From the NCBI GenBank assembly GCA_035449045.1, contig DAOTKC010000014.1, forward strand, positions 1-34,023: DNA of 34,023 nucleotides, given 5' to 3'. The stretch comes from DAOTKC01 sp035449045 (GTDB lineage Bacteria > Bacillota > Clostridia > Christensenellales > CAG-917). Under the pieces are notes generated by a model. It saw only the letters and a list, made by a program, of their open reading frames with translations. It did not search any database and had not been told where the DNA came from. This document shows, in pieces, positions 8,201-17,268 of the stretch. The translations under genes and the position numbers were made by a program. Within the stretch, counting starts at the first letter, position 1. Each line of letters starts with the position of its first letter.

Positions 8201-11200
8201 AAATGGAAAGGCCACCTCTATAATTGGTATGACATAAAAACCAAAGAGGTAATGCCGCCGCGCTTTGTGTCGAGCGTCGACAGCGGCAACTTCGCCGCCG
8301 CGCTGATTGCGGTAAAGGGGCATTACAAAGAGAGCTTTCCCGATGTTGCCCTAAAGGCCGAAGAGCTTTTGGATGCCATAGACTTCTCGGCGCTCTACGA
8401 CAACAAAAAGCGCTTGTTTTATATCGGCCGAAGCGAGGAGCGCGGCTTTTTGGGGCACTACGACCTGCTCGCGAGCGAGGCCCGGCTTTTGAGCTACATC
8501 GGCGCCGCCTACGGCGTGGATTCCCGCCACTTTGAGGCGCTTTCGCGCGAGCATACGCCGCTTTTGGGCAACACGCTGTATTCTTGGAACGGCACCGCTT
8601 TTGAATATTTCATGCCCGACATTTTTTTAAGCCCGCCCAAGGGTTCACTGCTTGCCGCATCTTCCAAGCACGCCGCGCTTTGGCAAAAAATCAAAAAATG
8701 CAAGAGCTTGTTCGGCATATCCGAAAGCGCCTACTTTGCTTTCGACCCCGATTTAAAGCTTCAATATAAAGCGTTCGGGCTATCCGAAGTCGCGCTCCGC
8801 TCTTCGCTCGACAAGTGCGTCATCACGCCTTACGCAAGCGCCCTCATGCTTGAAAAGTCACCGCGCGCCGTTTTGAAAAACTTGAGCAAGATTGAGACGC
8901 GGGGGGCGTTCGGAAAATACGGATTTTATGAGGCAATCGACTACGAGAGCAATGAGCATATCGTAAAGAGCTTTATGGCGCACCATCAAGGCATGATTCT
9001 CGCCGCAATAGCGAACGCGTTCGCCTCGGGCGTCATCAGAAAGGCGTTTGAGAAAGACATAAAAATTTCGGGCGCGAAAATGCTTTTGACCGAGCCGCAA
9101 ATAACGGTCAAAGGCGAGAAAAAGCGCAAAAACCGCTTTGTTTACTCCGTCAAGGAGCCCGCCGCGCCGCCCGAGATTATAGCAAAAAAACTGCTTTTCC
9201 CGCGCTGTGCCGTGCTCAAGGGGCGCGACTACATCACGCTTTTGGATGACTTTGGGCAGGGCGTTTCGGTCTCCAAAGGGCGGGATATCAACCGCTTCAG
9301 GCGCGATATGCTTACGCCTTACGGCGGCTTTTTATACGCAACGGAGGACGGCGCGGTCTTTTCGCCGACCTTCGCCCCGCTAAGGCCGCCCGACCATAAA
9401 TTCAGCGCGGCGTTCACCGACACCTCGGCGTATTTTGAAAATGAAAGCAAGGGGATAAGTCAAGAGATTTTCACGCCCGGCCACATTCGGGGGGAGCTCA
9501 GGCGCTTTAAGGCGCAGCCCAAGGCGGGCGGCGGCCGTAGAAAGCTTAAAATCGCCTACTTCTCCGAGCTCTCAATGATGGACAGGGGAAGCGATTTAAT
9601 GCACGCCAACTTCTGCGATATGTTTGTGACCTCCCGCGTCGAGGAAAATCTCATTATATTCGAGCGCAAATTCACCAACAGCGAGGCGAAGTTTTACGTC
9701 GCCGCCATGGTCGAGGGCGTTAAAAACCTCTTGCCCGTCCTTGACCGCGAGGTGTTTTTGGGACGGGAGGGCGGAATTGAGCATCCCGACGCGGTTTTTA
9801 AGACGGTTAAGGAAACCACGGGCGATTTGCTTGCACCCTGCATAGGCTTTACCGCCGAAATCGAAATCGAAGAGGACAAGCCCGCCGGCTTTGAGCTAAC
9901 CATAATCGCCGCCGACACCCTCGAAGAGCTGAAAAGTTCGCTAAACCGCGCAAAATTCCAAAACGCCTTCGTCACCGATTCGAGGGAAAAGTTGCCCATG
10001 GCCTATACGCTCAAGCTTCAAAGCGGCAGCGCAGCCTATTTCAATTCGCTTGTCGCCAAGCTTTTATATATTCCCTTTCCCTCCGACAGTCTGGCAAAAA
10101 TGAGCGAAGGCGAGCTTTCGGAGCTGCGATTTATGACCGACGGCTTCAAAAAAAAGCTTATCTATTATCGTAAAACGCCGGGTTCATCCTTTATCTCCGA
10201 GCTTACGATAATGCTTCAATATTTGAGCGAGCTTTGCCTGCCCGCCGCGCTTATAATCGAATACGGCGAGCAGGACGGCTATTTTAGGCCTGTAAACGCC
10301 GAAATCGGCTCCGAAATCAAATACGGAACAATCGGTAAAGACATTTTTTTAACCGAAACCGACAAATCCAAGTTCGCATTCATAATAGCCGACCCCGAAA
10401 ACGACGTAAAAATGAATGAATACGTCGAGAACTTTTCGCCGCCTGTCTACCTTAAGGCCGAAAAAATCGAGCAGAGCGGCATAGTGTTGAGCGCGGGCGA
10501 GGGCGGTTTCGGCACGGCGGGGGAATATATCATCCGTCCTTACGGCAAAAGGACGCTGCTTCCTTACTCCAACGTAATAGCGGGCAGGGCGGGCGGCTTC
10601 GTTACCACCGAAAACGGGGGCGGCTTCACCTATTTCTTAAGTTCTCAAGAGGGCAAACTGACCAGGCACAGTTATGACTTTGTCACCGACCCGCCATCCG
10701 AGCTTGTCTATCTCGCTTCCGAAGAGGGCGTGCTGAGGCTGAACGGCGGCGAGAATATCACGGTTACGCACGACAACTATTTGACCGAGTTTTCGTTCAG
10801 ACGTGAGCGCGAAATGGGAACCCTTTCGGCTTACACGGCGTTTTCGGGCGGTGCCAAGGTCTACCTCGCCGAGTTTTTAAAGGCAGCCAAGCGAAAGCTC
10901 ATTTTTTGGCTCAAATGCGAGCTGGGCGCCGCCGATTCCAAGGATTATTGGCTGATCAAGCTGATAAGACCCGACCTCATTTCGGTCAAAAACCTAAGAA
11001 CAAATGTAGAGATGTTCGCCAAAGTTTTCGGCGGCAGGTTTGTTTTAAACGGAAACGAGCTTCTTTCCCGAGTGACCGGCGGACTTTCGGCGTTCGGCGG
11101 CAGCTTCTATTTTCCCGAGGTCTGCGCGGTCATCAACACACAGGGAAAGCGCGCTCTGTTTTCCTTCGGCGGTGATTTAAAAGCCGTTGACGCCGCCGAA

Positions 11201-12688
11201 GAGGAGCTTTTGTTTGAAAGAGCCCAAATCGTCGAAAAAGCCAACAGCCTCGGAGCCTTTACGCTGGATACAGGCGTTCCCGAATTAGACATATTATTTA
11301 ACAAGCGGCTGATGTATCAAATTACGGCGTCGCGGCTGGACGCGCGGGCGGGGTTTTATCAAACGGGCGGAGCAATAGGCTTCCGCGACCAACTTCAGGA
11401 CTCGCTGGCGCTCCTTTTCGGTGAGCCCGAGCGGGTGAAGGAAATGATTCTTAAAGCCGCCTCCCATCAATATTCCGAGGGCGACGTCATGCATTGGTGG
11501 CATTCCGACCGCCGCGGCGTCCGAACGCGGATAACCGACGACAGGCTGTTTTTGGCCTACGTTGCCGCGAAATATATAGAAACAACGGGTGACGCCGAAA
11601 TTTTGGATGAAAAAATCCCCTTTTTGATTTCCGACCCGCTCTTTCCCGCCGAAAGGAGCCGCTACGAACAGCCGGAGGAGGGCGAGGACGCGCCGCTTCT
11701 TGAGCACATTTTGAGGGCGCTAATGAGCGAACGTATCGGCGAGAACGGCCTTGTTCTTATGGGCGGCGGCGACTGGAACGACGCGCTCGACGAGTGCGGC
11801 GACAGCGACCGAGGCGAGAGTGTATGGCTTTCGATGTTCTACTGCATGGTGCTGAAAGAGGTTATTCCTTACTTCGGCGGCGCGGCAAAACTCGAGCTTG
11901 TCCGCCGACTCGAGAGCGTCAAGCGTGCCGTCGAAAATACCTGGGACGGCGACCGCTATAAGCGGCTCGTCACTAAAGACGGCGAATGGATTGGCGGAAA
12001 AGGCGCAAGAATCGAGCTCGACCTCATCACACAAGCGTTTTCGGCGCTCTCGGGAATTTGCGACAAGGAGCGGGTTAAAACCGCGCTGGACACCGCGCGC
12101 GGCCTTGTCGACGTTGAGAACAAGCTTATAAAAATTACCGATAAACCTGCTACCGGCGCAAGGCTCGGCTATATCAGCAGCTATCACGAAGGAGTTAGGG
12201 AAAACGGCGGGCAATATACCCACGCCGCGGTCTGGTATACCTTGGCGCTGATTACTTCGGGAAGAAACGAAGAGGCTTTCGATGCCCTGATGCTTCTAAA
12301 CCCGATAGCGCGCCTCCATGACAAAGAAATGGTTTATAAATACAAAGGCGAGCCTTACGTCCTCGCCGCCGACATCTATACCTCGCCCAAATATTACGGC
12401 AGAATGGGCTGGAGTTGGTATACGGGCTCGGCCGCGTGGTATTACCGCGCCGCTTTAGCGCTTTTCGGCGTATCGGTAAAAAACCGCCGACTGACATTCG
12501 AGCCTCGCCTTCCCAAAAAGCTCGACAAAGTGAACCTTGAATACCGTTATAAGGACGCCGTCTATTTGATAAAACTTGTCCGCAAAAGCGAAAGCGCTTT
12601 TTATCTAGACGGGCTTAGAATCGACGGCGGCATGAGCGTGCCTTTGAAGGAGTCGGGAAGGCATAAAATAGAAATTCACGTTGTTTAA
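5267..12688 (+). CDS. cgs: Cyclic beta-1,2-glucan synthase-like protein (GT84 + GH94)
   Basis: This 2473-residue membrane protein should polymerise glucose from UDP-glucose into beta-1,2-glucan, trim it and release it, as NdvB/ChvB/Cgs do. Hydrophobic segments lie near residues 1-17, 358-411, 724-775 and 838-886. Between the second and third groups is a processive glycosyltransferase domain with LLDDDSV (about 557), HDILEGA and QRRERWTRGD (about 686, the QxxRW-type motif). A glucoamylase-like domain follows (QTSPTNIGYS near 934, SVDSGNFAAAL near 1001, HHQGMILAAIANAF near 1239), then large beta-sandwich regions. The C-terminal GH94 phosphorylase-type domain has GFRDQLQDSLAL (about 2037), HWWHSDRRGVRTRITDD (about 2076) and GGGDWNDALDECG (about 2165), with the catalytic Asp. 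It is somewhat shorter than the proteobacterial enzymes (about 2800). AGGAG precedes the ATG. It stands alone, with no glucan exporter or modifying gene beside it. Confidence 0.9.
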   Translation: MVYFFIIFAALTFGYLIFRAERRLLYGDINCNIGDEEFVREVKALSARSLLPVKGGRGVAADFGAEIKRAYHMLSKKAKMGELFECEKWLYDNHFVIMRAQKKIAPKTFSTLPHIAGEPRILKLANLIVDYSAGKVTKERVDMALSAFENRLHYNELCSLSDALHYILLQKIADASKRVLHYNRLYRLGMSFKNLVRRFFRSSFCKSLTYKRQHSVAARMYRYFNKGAFDSFDGAFAAMIRETNIVTERAVSSLHTLDESLADLFVRFEPLSLMSEDKTFNKLTEQSKHIYLKQIAKLSDKINIGEEVFTKRLLSLSKLHGVDPYSLLFFHKRELMVYAESEIIHPLKEDYAPKRRAKLFIALNVALTLIFAAVPAIFVPAYLIAPVFLLTAAALYPLVSNVLIGIFLHFLNSLELPEIDKAHLGDADALVVVSLFIATAEQFKDAALRALKARSVNAEKNINFSLLIDLPAADTVETALDAEISDALDTLKSELGKEAAYLPAVLIRKRIYDGKRFSAHERKRGAIEALNEALCSGDFSAFSCVSEDVKKPKYVILLDDDSVIEPSAAARAVAVMEHPANGYELLNFINKYNLYALETPYSTKFACAAGRDTYNRAEDFYFKLSGDALFSGKGIYRLDTFREKLHGAIPENRVLSHDILEGAMLKTAVCPVAVYEDAPKDFFEDEQRRERWTRGDVQLLPFVLSKKYRKNLNAAAKFVMLQNAFKPLSAFSLFALGIMAAGFLNLPLAITFAAIAVLPLILSLGHHLLSLISGKTPLYAFLGAARSVFEFATGLLLLPYFAVKDFAVFMIAAARMARKKNLLQWRTFFQCKGKFEPLSLIAPTFFTLALISTAAFFLDNLRFFISLLVIAAAALGFLIVFLAGVKRENKNSRLKKAEQKLLKICEKTYEYFKDNAIDNLISDNYQIEHEVGLAKQTSPTNIGYSLIAEIAAEALGIIPPEESAKRALDILSAAAALKKWKGHLYNWYDIKTKEVMPPRFVSSVDSGNFAAALIAVKGHYKESFPDVALKAEELLDAIDFSALYDNKKRLFYIGRSEERGFLGHYDLLASEARLLSYIGAAYGVDSRHFEALSREHTPLLGNTLYSWNGTAFEYFMPDIFLSPPKGSLLAASSKHAALWQKIKKCKSLFGISESAYFAFDPDLKLQYKAFGLSEVALRSSLDKCVITPYASALMLEKSPRAVLKNLSKIETRGAFGKYGFYEAIDYESNEHIVKSFMAHHQGMILAAIANAFASGVIRKAFEKDIKISGAKMLLTEPQITVKGEKKRKNRFVYSVKEPAAPPEIIAKKLLFPRCAVLKGRDYITLLDDFGQGVSVSKGRDINRFRRDMLTPYGGFLYATEDGAVFSPTFAPLRPPDHKFSAAFTDTSAYFENESKGISQEIFTPGHIRGELRRFKAQPKAGGGRRKLKIAYFSELSMMDRGSDLMHANFCDMFVTSRVEENLIIFERKFTNSEAKFYVAAMVEGVKNLLPVLDREVFLGREGGIEHPDAVFKTVKETTGDLLAPCIGFTAEIEIEEDKPAGFELTIIAADTLEELKSSLNRAKFQNAFVTDSREKLPMAYTLKLQSGSAAYFNSLVAKLLYIPFPSDSLAKMSEGELSELRFMTDGFKKKLIYYRKTPGSSFISELTIMLQYLSELCLPAALIIEYGEQDGYFRPVNAEIGSEIKYGTIGKDIFLTETDKSKFAFIIADPENDVKMNEYVENFSPPVYLKAEKIEQSGIVLSAGEGGFGTAGEYIIRPYGKRTLLPYSNVIAGRAGGFVTTENGGGFTYFLSSQEGKLTRHSYDFVTDPPSELVYLASEEGVLRLNGGENITVTHDNYLTEFSFRREREMGTLSAYTAFSGGAKVYLAEFLKAAKRKLIFWLKCELGAADSKDYWLIKLIRPDLISVKNLRTNVEMFAKVFGGRFVLNGNELLSRVTGGLSAFGGSFYFPEVCAVINTQGKRALFSFGGDLKAVDAAEEELLFERAQIVEKANSLGAFTLDTGVPELDILFNKRLMYQITASRLDARAGFYQTGGAIGFRDQLQDSLALLFGEPERVKEMILKAASHQYSEGDVMHWWHSDRRGVRTRITDDRLFLAYVAAKYIETTGDAEILDEKIPFLISDPLFPAERSRYEQPEEGEDAPLLEHILRALMSERIGENGLVLMGGGDWNDALDECGDSDRGESVWLSMFYCMVLKEVIPYFGGAAKLELVRRLESVKRAVENTWDGDRYKRLVTKDGEWIGGKGARIELDLITQAFSALSGICDKERVKTALDTARGLVDVENKLIKITDKPATGARLGYISSYHEGVRENGGQYTHAAVWYTLALITSGRNEEAFDALMLLNPIARLHDKEMVYKYKGEPYVLAADIYTSPKYYGRMGWSWYTGSAAWYYRAALALFGVSVKNRRLTFEPRLPKKLDKVNLEYRYKDAVYLIKLVRKSESAFYLDGLRIDGGMSVPLKESGRHKIEIHVV

Positions 12689-12875
12689 GCTTATTTATCC
12701 GCCGATTAATACTTTCATCTAGGAATATGGATTATTTTATTGTATAGGCGGACGAATACAAATTTATTTTTTATACCCATCGGAAGGACTCTAAAACTAA
12801 ACTAAAAAATTTTTGACTGTCCCAAAAACCGATAAAAAATTCGGTCTTAAATTATGCCGAGCTTTTGTTTTTTAT

Positions 12876-12904
12876 TTGATATAAAACTGTCATTATGATA
12901 CAAT
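12876..12904 (+). promoter_or_regulatory. Predicted promoter of rarA, start at or next to the AUG
   Basis: TTGATA (12876-12881) and TACAAT (12899-12904) are separated by 17 bases. The expected transcription start, about seven bases past the -10 element, is 12911-12912. This coincides with the A of the rarA ATG, and no Shine-Dalgarno sequence precedes it. Confidence 0.55.
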
Positions 12905-12911
12905 TAAACGT

Positions 12912-14201
12912 ATGGATTTGTTTGATTTAAACAATATGGGCGAGGGGATGGAGCCGCTTGCCGAGCGGATGCGGCCCAAGTCAATCGACGATTTTTTTGG
13001 ACAGGCGCACATTGTGGGCAAAAACTCGCTGCTGCGCCGCGCCATCGCCTGCGATAAGCTGGGGAGCTGCATATTCTACGGTCCTCCCGGCACCGGTAAA
13101 ACCACGCTCGCCAATATCATCGCCGAATCCACCGATTCTCATTTTGAAAAGTTGAACGCCGTAACGGCGGGCGTCGCCGACGCCAAGCGGATTATCGAAG
13201 AGGCGCGCGACCGGCTTAAGATGTTCGGCAAGCGCACCTATTTCTTGCTGGATGAGTGCCACCGCTGGAACAAGGTGCAATCCGATTCCGTGCTGTCCTC
13301 AATCGAGCAGGGCGTCATAGTTTTTATAGGCTCAACCACCGAAAATCCTTACGTTTCGATGACGCGCGCCATCATTTCGCGATGCCGCGTCTTCGAGTTC
13401 AAGCCGCTGACAGAGGACGACATAAAGACGGCTTTGAAGCGGGCGGTAATCGACGAAAAGAACGGCTTGGGGAAGATGAACGTCCGCGTAACCCCCGAGG
13501 CACTAGACTTTTTGGCGTTCGCGTCTAACGGCGACCTCAGAAGCGCCTACAACGCCTTGGAGCTGGCCGCCTTGACGACGCAGGCGGGCGAGAACGGTTT
13601 TATCGTAATAGACAAACAGGTGGCGGGCGAATCCATTCAAAAGCGCGCGCTTTCGGTCGACGAAAGCATGTATTACGACATGATTTCGGCATTCATCAAG
13701 AGCATGCGCGGGAGCGATTCAAATGCCGCGCTCTATTGGGCGGAGCGGCTGCTTTCGGCGGGTTGCGACCCCTTGCTAATCTGCCGCCGCATCATTATCC
13801 ACGCCGCCGAGGACGTCGGCATGGCCGACCCCCGCGCTCTCGTCGTCGCGGTGTCGGCGATGACGGCGTTTGAGAAAATCGGGTTGCCCGAAGGAAGAAT
13901 TCCGCTTGCCGAGGCCATCATTTACGTCGCCGAGGCGCCCAAATCAAACAGCGTCGTCGTCGCTCTCGGCGAGGCGAACGATGCAGTGTCCGAAATTCGG
14001 CGCGAAAACGTGCCCGCCTACCTAATGGATCCCAACTTCAAGACGCAGAAAATCAGCGGCTACAAATATCCCCACGACTACGGCGGCTACGTCAAACAGC
14101 AATATCTTCCCGACGAGATAAAAGACAAAGTCTTTTACCGCCCCACAAAAAACGGCTTTGAGGCCGAAATAGCCTCGCGTCAGGAACTCCGCAAAAAATA
14201 A
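12912..14201 (+). CDS. rarA: Replication-associated recombination protein A (RarA/MgsA AAA+ ATPase)
   Basis: RarA is a clamp-loader-like AAA+ ATPase acting at stalled replication forks. The 429-residue protein has typical length and N-terminus (MDLFDLNNMGEG, PLAERMRPKSIDDFFGQAHI). Walker A is GPPGTGKT at about 57-64, Walker B is FLLDECH near 113-119, the sensor 1 region GSTTENPY follows, and the C-terminal tetramerisation region includes YKYPHDYGGYVKQQYLP. Walker B reads DECH instead of the usual DEIH, a change that spares the acidic residues. The start agrees with family alignments, yet there is no ribosome binding site and the predicted promoter ends seven bases before the ATG, suggesting leaderless translation. 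Confidence 0.95.
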   Translation: MDLFDLNNMGEGMEPLAERMRPKSIDDFFGQAHIVGKNSLLRRAIACDKLGSCIFYGPPGTGKTTLANIIAESTDSHFEKLNAVTAGVADAKRIIEEARDRLKMFGKRTYFLLDECHRWNKVQSDSVLSSIEQGVIVFIGSTTENPYVSMTRAIISRCRVFEFKPLTEDDIKTALKRAVIDEKNGLGKMNVRVTPEALDFLAFASNGDLRSAYNALELAALTTQAGENGFIVIDKQVAGESIQKRALSVDESMYYDMISAFIKSMRGSDSNAALYWAERLLSAGCDPLLICRRIIIHAAEDVGMADPRALVVAVSAMTAFEKIGLPEGRIPLAEAIIYVAEAPKSNSVVVALGEANDAVSEIRRENVPAYLMDPNFKTQKISGYKYPHDYGGYVKQQYLPDEIKDKVFYRPTKNGFEAEIASRQELRKK

Positions 14202-14236
14202 GAAAATACAAATATTTTATAGAGCTGGGACAGAAA

Positions 14237-14974
14237 ATGCTTAAAATCGAAAACTTAACTAAGACTTATTCGGGCGGCGCGGTGACGGCCGTCAGCAACC
14301 TTTCTCTCCATGTCAAGGAGGGTGAAATTTTTGGGTTTATCGGCCCCAACGGCGCGGGCAAGTCGACCACAATCAAATGTATTACGGGCATACTTAACTT
14401 CGACTCGGGCCACATCGGCATCGCGGGGATTGACCTCGGCACCAATCCCATCGAGGCTAAGAAAGTTTTGGGGTATGTGCCCGACTCGCACGGCGTCTAC
14501 GAGAGCTTGACGGGCGCCGAGTTCATCAATTTTATATCCGATGTCTACGGCGTGCCCGCCGCCGACTGCAAGGAGCGGCTGGAGGCGCTTCTTGAACGGT
14601 TCGCGCTGAAAGACGCCATAAACAACCCTCTGAAAAGCTATTCCCACGGCATGAAGCAAAAGGTGAGCGTCATTGCGGCGTTTATCCATAAGCCAAAACT
14701 CCTTCTTTTGGACGAACCTTTGACCGGCCTCGACCCGCGCTCGGCTTACGAGCTTAAAGAGCTTATGCGCGAGCATTGTAAAGAGGGCAATACCGTCTTT
14801 TTCAGCTCGCACGTCCTCGACGTCGTCGAAAAGGTTTGCGACCGAATAGGCATAATCGATCAAGGCAGTCTTGTCACCGTCTGCACGCTGTCGGAACTCA
14901 AGGAAAAAGGCCTCGACAGCTCGCTGGAATCGCTGTTTTTGAAAATTACCGAAAAGCCCAAGGAAAGGCTATGA
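14237..14974 (+). CDS. ABC transporter ATP-binding protein (ABC-2 exporter type)
   Basis: This 245-residue cytoplasmic ATPase would power the membrane protein encoded immediately downstream. Walker A is GPNGAGKST (about residues 36-44), the Q-loop region is VPDSHGVYESLTG, the signature is SYSHGMKQK (the unusual C-loop form SHGMKQ common to ABC-2 exporters) and Walker B is LLLLDEPLTGLD, followed by the H-loop SSHVLD. It starts 35 bases after rarA, and its TGA overlaps the ATG of the permease gene by four bases (ATGA), so the two proteins are almost certainly translationally coupled partners. The substrate is unknown. Confidence 0.93.
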   Translation: MLKIENLTKTYSGGAVTAVSNLSLHVKEGEIFGFIGPNGAGKSTTIKCITGILNFDSGHIGIAGIDLGTNPIEAKKVLGYVPDSHGVYESLTGAEFINFISDVYGVPAADCKERLEALLERFALKDAINNPLKSYSHGMKQKVSVIAAFIHKPKLLLLDEPLTGLDPRSAYELKELMREHCKEGNTVFFSSHVLDVVEKVCDRIGIIDQGSLVTVCTLSELKEKGLDSSLESLFLKITEKPKERL

Positions 14975-16680
14975 AAGAATACGTCCTCGTCCTTAAAATT
15001 TTAATAAAGAGCAAGTTTCAAGCCTACCGCCAAAAATACGGCAAAGTCATAGGCTTTCGCGGCTTGGACGCCGCCGCCAAGCGGCAGTTGAACTATACCG
15101 CGCTCGTTGCCCTTGCCTTCATTCCGCTTTTGGCCCTTTTGGCGTTCGTGGGCTATATGATGGGCTCCATCGCGCTGTCATCCCATCTTCAAGGTGAGTT
15201 TCTGACCTCGCTCATTGCGATGTCCCAGCTCATCACCTTCTTTTTCGGCGCCGCAGCAATCGTTTCGGTGATGTTTATCTCCTCCGATAACGAATTTTTG
15301 CTGGCGCTTCCCCTAAGATCCAATTCGATTTTCTTTGCCAAGCTGACGGTGGTATATTTAAGCGAGCTTGCCGTAGCCGCGTTTTGCCTGATGCCCTCGC
15401 TTATCGCTTTCGGCGTCGCACTGAGGCTTTCTCCCGCTGCGGCCGCCTTATATTTCTTGTCGATACCGCTCGCCGTTTTAACGGCTCCTATGCTTCCGCT
15501 TTTGATTTTGACGGTGCTTTCCTTCCCGCTCATGCGCATAGTCGCCTATCTTAAGCGCCGTTCCGGTTTTGCTACCTTAATCATTCTCTTTTTGACGCTG
15601 ATTTCGCTCGGCATTTATTTCGCAATCGTCATAGGCGCCCAAGGCTTTTTATCGGGCAATGGCGAGGGCGCGGTCGTCAGCGGGCAGGTGGCGGCGTTTA
15701 TGCGGACGCTTGCCGACATCGTCTATCCTTATAAAGCGGTTTCATTCTTTATGCTGAACATCCGCCCCGCCGCTAATTTCGGTATTTTTATCGCTATAGT
15801 CGCCGCCGCTTTTATTGTTTCGGCGATAATAGCCAAGCTTACCTATCGAAAGAGCGTGGCGGCGCAGTTGGAATCGTCAGGGGGCTCCAAAAACACCGAA
15901 TATAAGGCTGCCGAGCGTCCGCTCGTTATTTCGCTTCTCGTCAAGGACTTTAAGTGCCTTTTGAGAAATCCCGGCTTTGCAATCAATTCATTTCTCAATA
16001 TCTTTATGGCGCCGCTTTTACTGCTGGTGCTGACGCTGGCTTCCGGCGGGGGATTGACGATGACGCTGGGCACCGAGAGCATAGAAGCGAACGGTGAAAT
16101 GATGTCACTCGGCATGGTCTCTATGTATGTGGTGGTGCTGTCGTGCGGCATGAACTATATCGCCTTTCTCTCCTTTACCCGCGAGGGAAAGAGTTATTAC
16201 TTCAACCGATGCCTTCCGCTCGATTATAAAACGGTCATAAAGAGCAAAAAACTGTTTGCCGACCTCGACTCCGTCATCGGTCTGGTCTTGGTAGCGATTG
16301 TGGCGGTCGTAGTTGCAAAAATCCATATTATTAACACGCTCATTATGTTTGTCAACATGCTGATATTCGCCAAGGCCTTTAATGCATGGGGAATTTACCG
16401 CGATATGAAGCGCCCCAACTTCAATTGGCAAAACGCCACCGAGGCGATTAAGCGCAACTACTACGTGGCCGTTCCCATGTTTTTGGCCATCGGCGTCGGC
16501 TTTGTTCTTTTAATTATTTCCATCATGGTGATGATGTTCGGAGGAGTTTTAGGCGAAATCGGGCAGTATGCCGTCTATTGGGCGGCGTCGTTTGCGCTGG
16601 CCATTGCCATGCTGATAGCATTTAATCTGCAAATTAACACAAAAGGAGAACAACTATTCTATAAAATGGGCGATATTTAG
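14971..16680 (+). CDS. ABC exporter permease, multi-pass membrane protein
   Basis: The 569-residue product begins MKEYVLVLKILIKSKFQAYR at the ATG inside the overlap with the ATPase gene; longer upstream extension is out of phase with that coupling and lacks a ribosome binding site. About twelve hydrophobic segments occur in two groups (roughly residues 45-300 and 350-560), separated by a cytoplasmic loop near RKSVAAQLESSGGSKNTEYK. The architecture is that of large Firmicutes ABC-2 exporter subunits, and PLRSNSIFFAKL resembles the conserved cytoplasmic segment of that family. With its ATPase it would form an efflux system for an unknown substrate (peptide, drug or lipid). Confidence 0.85.
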   Translation: MKEYVLVLKILIKSKFQAYRQKYGKVIGFRGLDAAAKRQLNYTALVALAFIPLLALLAFVGYMMGSIALSSHLQGEFLTSLIAMSQLITFFFGAAAIVSVMFISSDNEFLLALPLRSNSIFFAKLTVVYLSELAVAAFCLMPSLIAFGVALRLSPAAAALYFLSIPLAVLTAPMLPLLILTVLSFPLMRIVAYLKRRSGFATLIILFLTLISLGIYFAIVIGAQGFLSGNGEGAVVSGQVAAFMRTLADIVYPYKAVSFFMLNIRPAANFGIFIAIVAAAFIVSAIIAKLTYRKSVAAQLESSGGSKNTEYKAAERPLVISLLVKDFKCLLRNPGFAINSFLNIFMAPLLLLVLTLASGGGLTMTLGTESIEANGEMMSLGMVSMYVVVLSCGMNYIAFLSFTREGKSYYFNRCLPLDYKTVIKSKKLFADLDSVIGLVLVAIVAVVVAKIHIINTLIMFVNMLIFAKAFNAWGIYRDMKRPNFNWQNATEAIKRNYYVAVPMFLAIGVGFVLLIISIMVMMFGGVLGEIGQYAVYWAASFALAIAMLIAFNLQINTKGEQLFYKMGDI

Positions 16681-16731
16681 AATACTTCTATAAATTTCGC
16701 CATATTTAAGAATACTTTTAGGCTAAAAATA

Positions 16732-17154
16732 ATGAGAAAAATCGGGCTTGACATCGGCGACGTGAGAATTGGAGTTGCAATCAGCGACCCTATGAATATT
16801 GTCGCAAACGCAAGGGAAACCTATATCAGAAAGCCTAGCGTCGAGGAGGATGCCGGATATTTTACCGAATACGCGCGGCAAAATTCGGCCGACGCCTTTG
16901 TCTTGGGGCTTCCCGTCAACATGGACGGAACCTTGGGACGCCGCGCCGAAATAACCAAAGAATTCGGCGACAAACTCGCCGAACACTCGGGGCTTAAGGT
17001 CTTTTATCAGGACGAACGCTTGACTACGGCGCAGGCGGAAAGAATGCTAATCGGCGCCGACGTAAGGCGCGATAAAAGAAAGCAAGTCGTTGACAAAGTG
17101 GCTGCTTGTCTGATACTTCAAGCCTTCCTCGACAACTCGCAAAACAAATTTTAG
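16732..17154 (+). CDS. ruvX: RuvX/YqgF family RNase H-fold nuclease
   Basis: Members of this family are small RNase H-like enzymes linked to pre-16S rRNA processing and proposed as Holliday junction resolvases. The 140-residue protein has the full length. IGLDIGDVRIGVAISDP at the N-terminus carries the first catalytic aspartate, FVLGLPVNMDG the conserved middle motif, YQDERLTTAQAERML the catalytic glutamate region and RRDKRKQVVDKVAACLILQAFLD the C-terminal aspartate. It precedes a yrzB-like gene, as in Bacillus and Clostridia (usually alaS-yrzL-yrrK-yrzB). alaS itself is absent here. Confidence 0.93.
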   Translation: MRKIGLDIGDVRIGVAISDPMNIVANARETYIRKPSVEEDAGYFTEYARQNSADAFVLGLPVNMDGTLGRRAEITKEFGDKLAEHSGLKVFYQDERLTTAQAERMLIGADVRRDKRKQVVDKVAACLILQAFLDNSQNKF

Positions 17155-17268
17155 CTAATTTTCGATAACTAATAACATTAATTCGAATATTCGCCAAAAA
17201 AAAAGACACAAATTGTGCAGAAAGATTATCAAGCAAAACAAATAATTAGAAAAATTTAGGAGTTATTT

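Noticed and set aside
11720..12223. 167-codon antisense frame within the glucan synthase gene, and similar frames through 5267-12688
   Set aside because: All are antisense or out-of-frame shadows of a gene with strong, continuous domain similarity.
14836..14970. Upstream extension of the ABC permease frame inside the ATPase gene
   Set aside because: The extra 45 residues overlap the ATPase coding region, are basic and non-hydrophobic, and the ATGA overlap start at 14971 fits the coupled two-gene arrangement.
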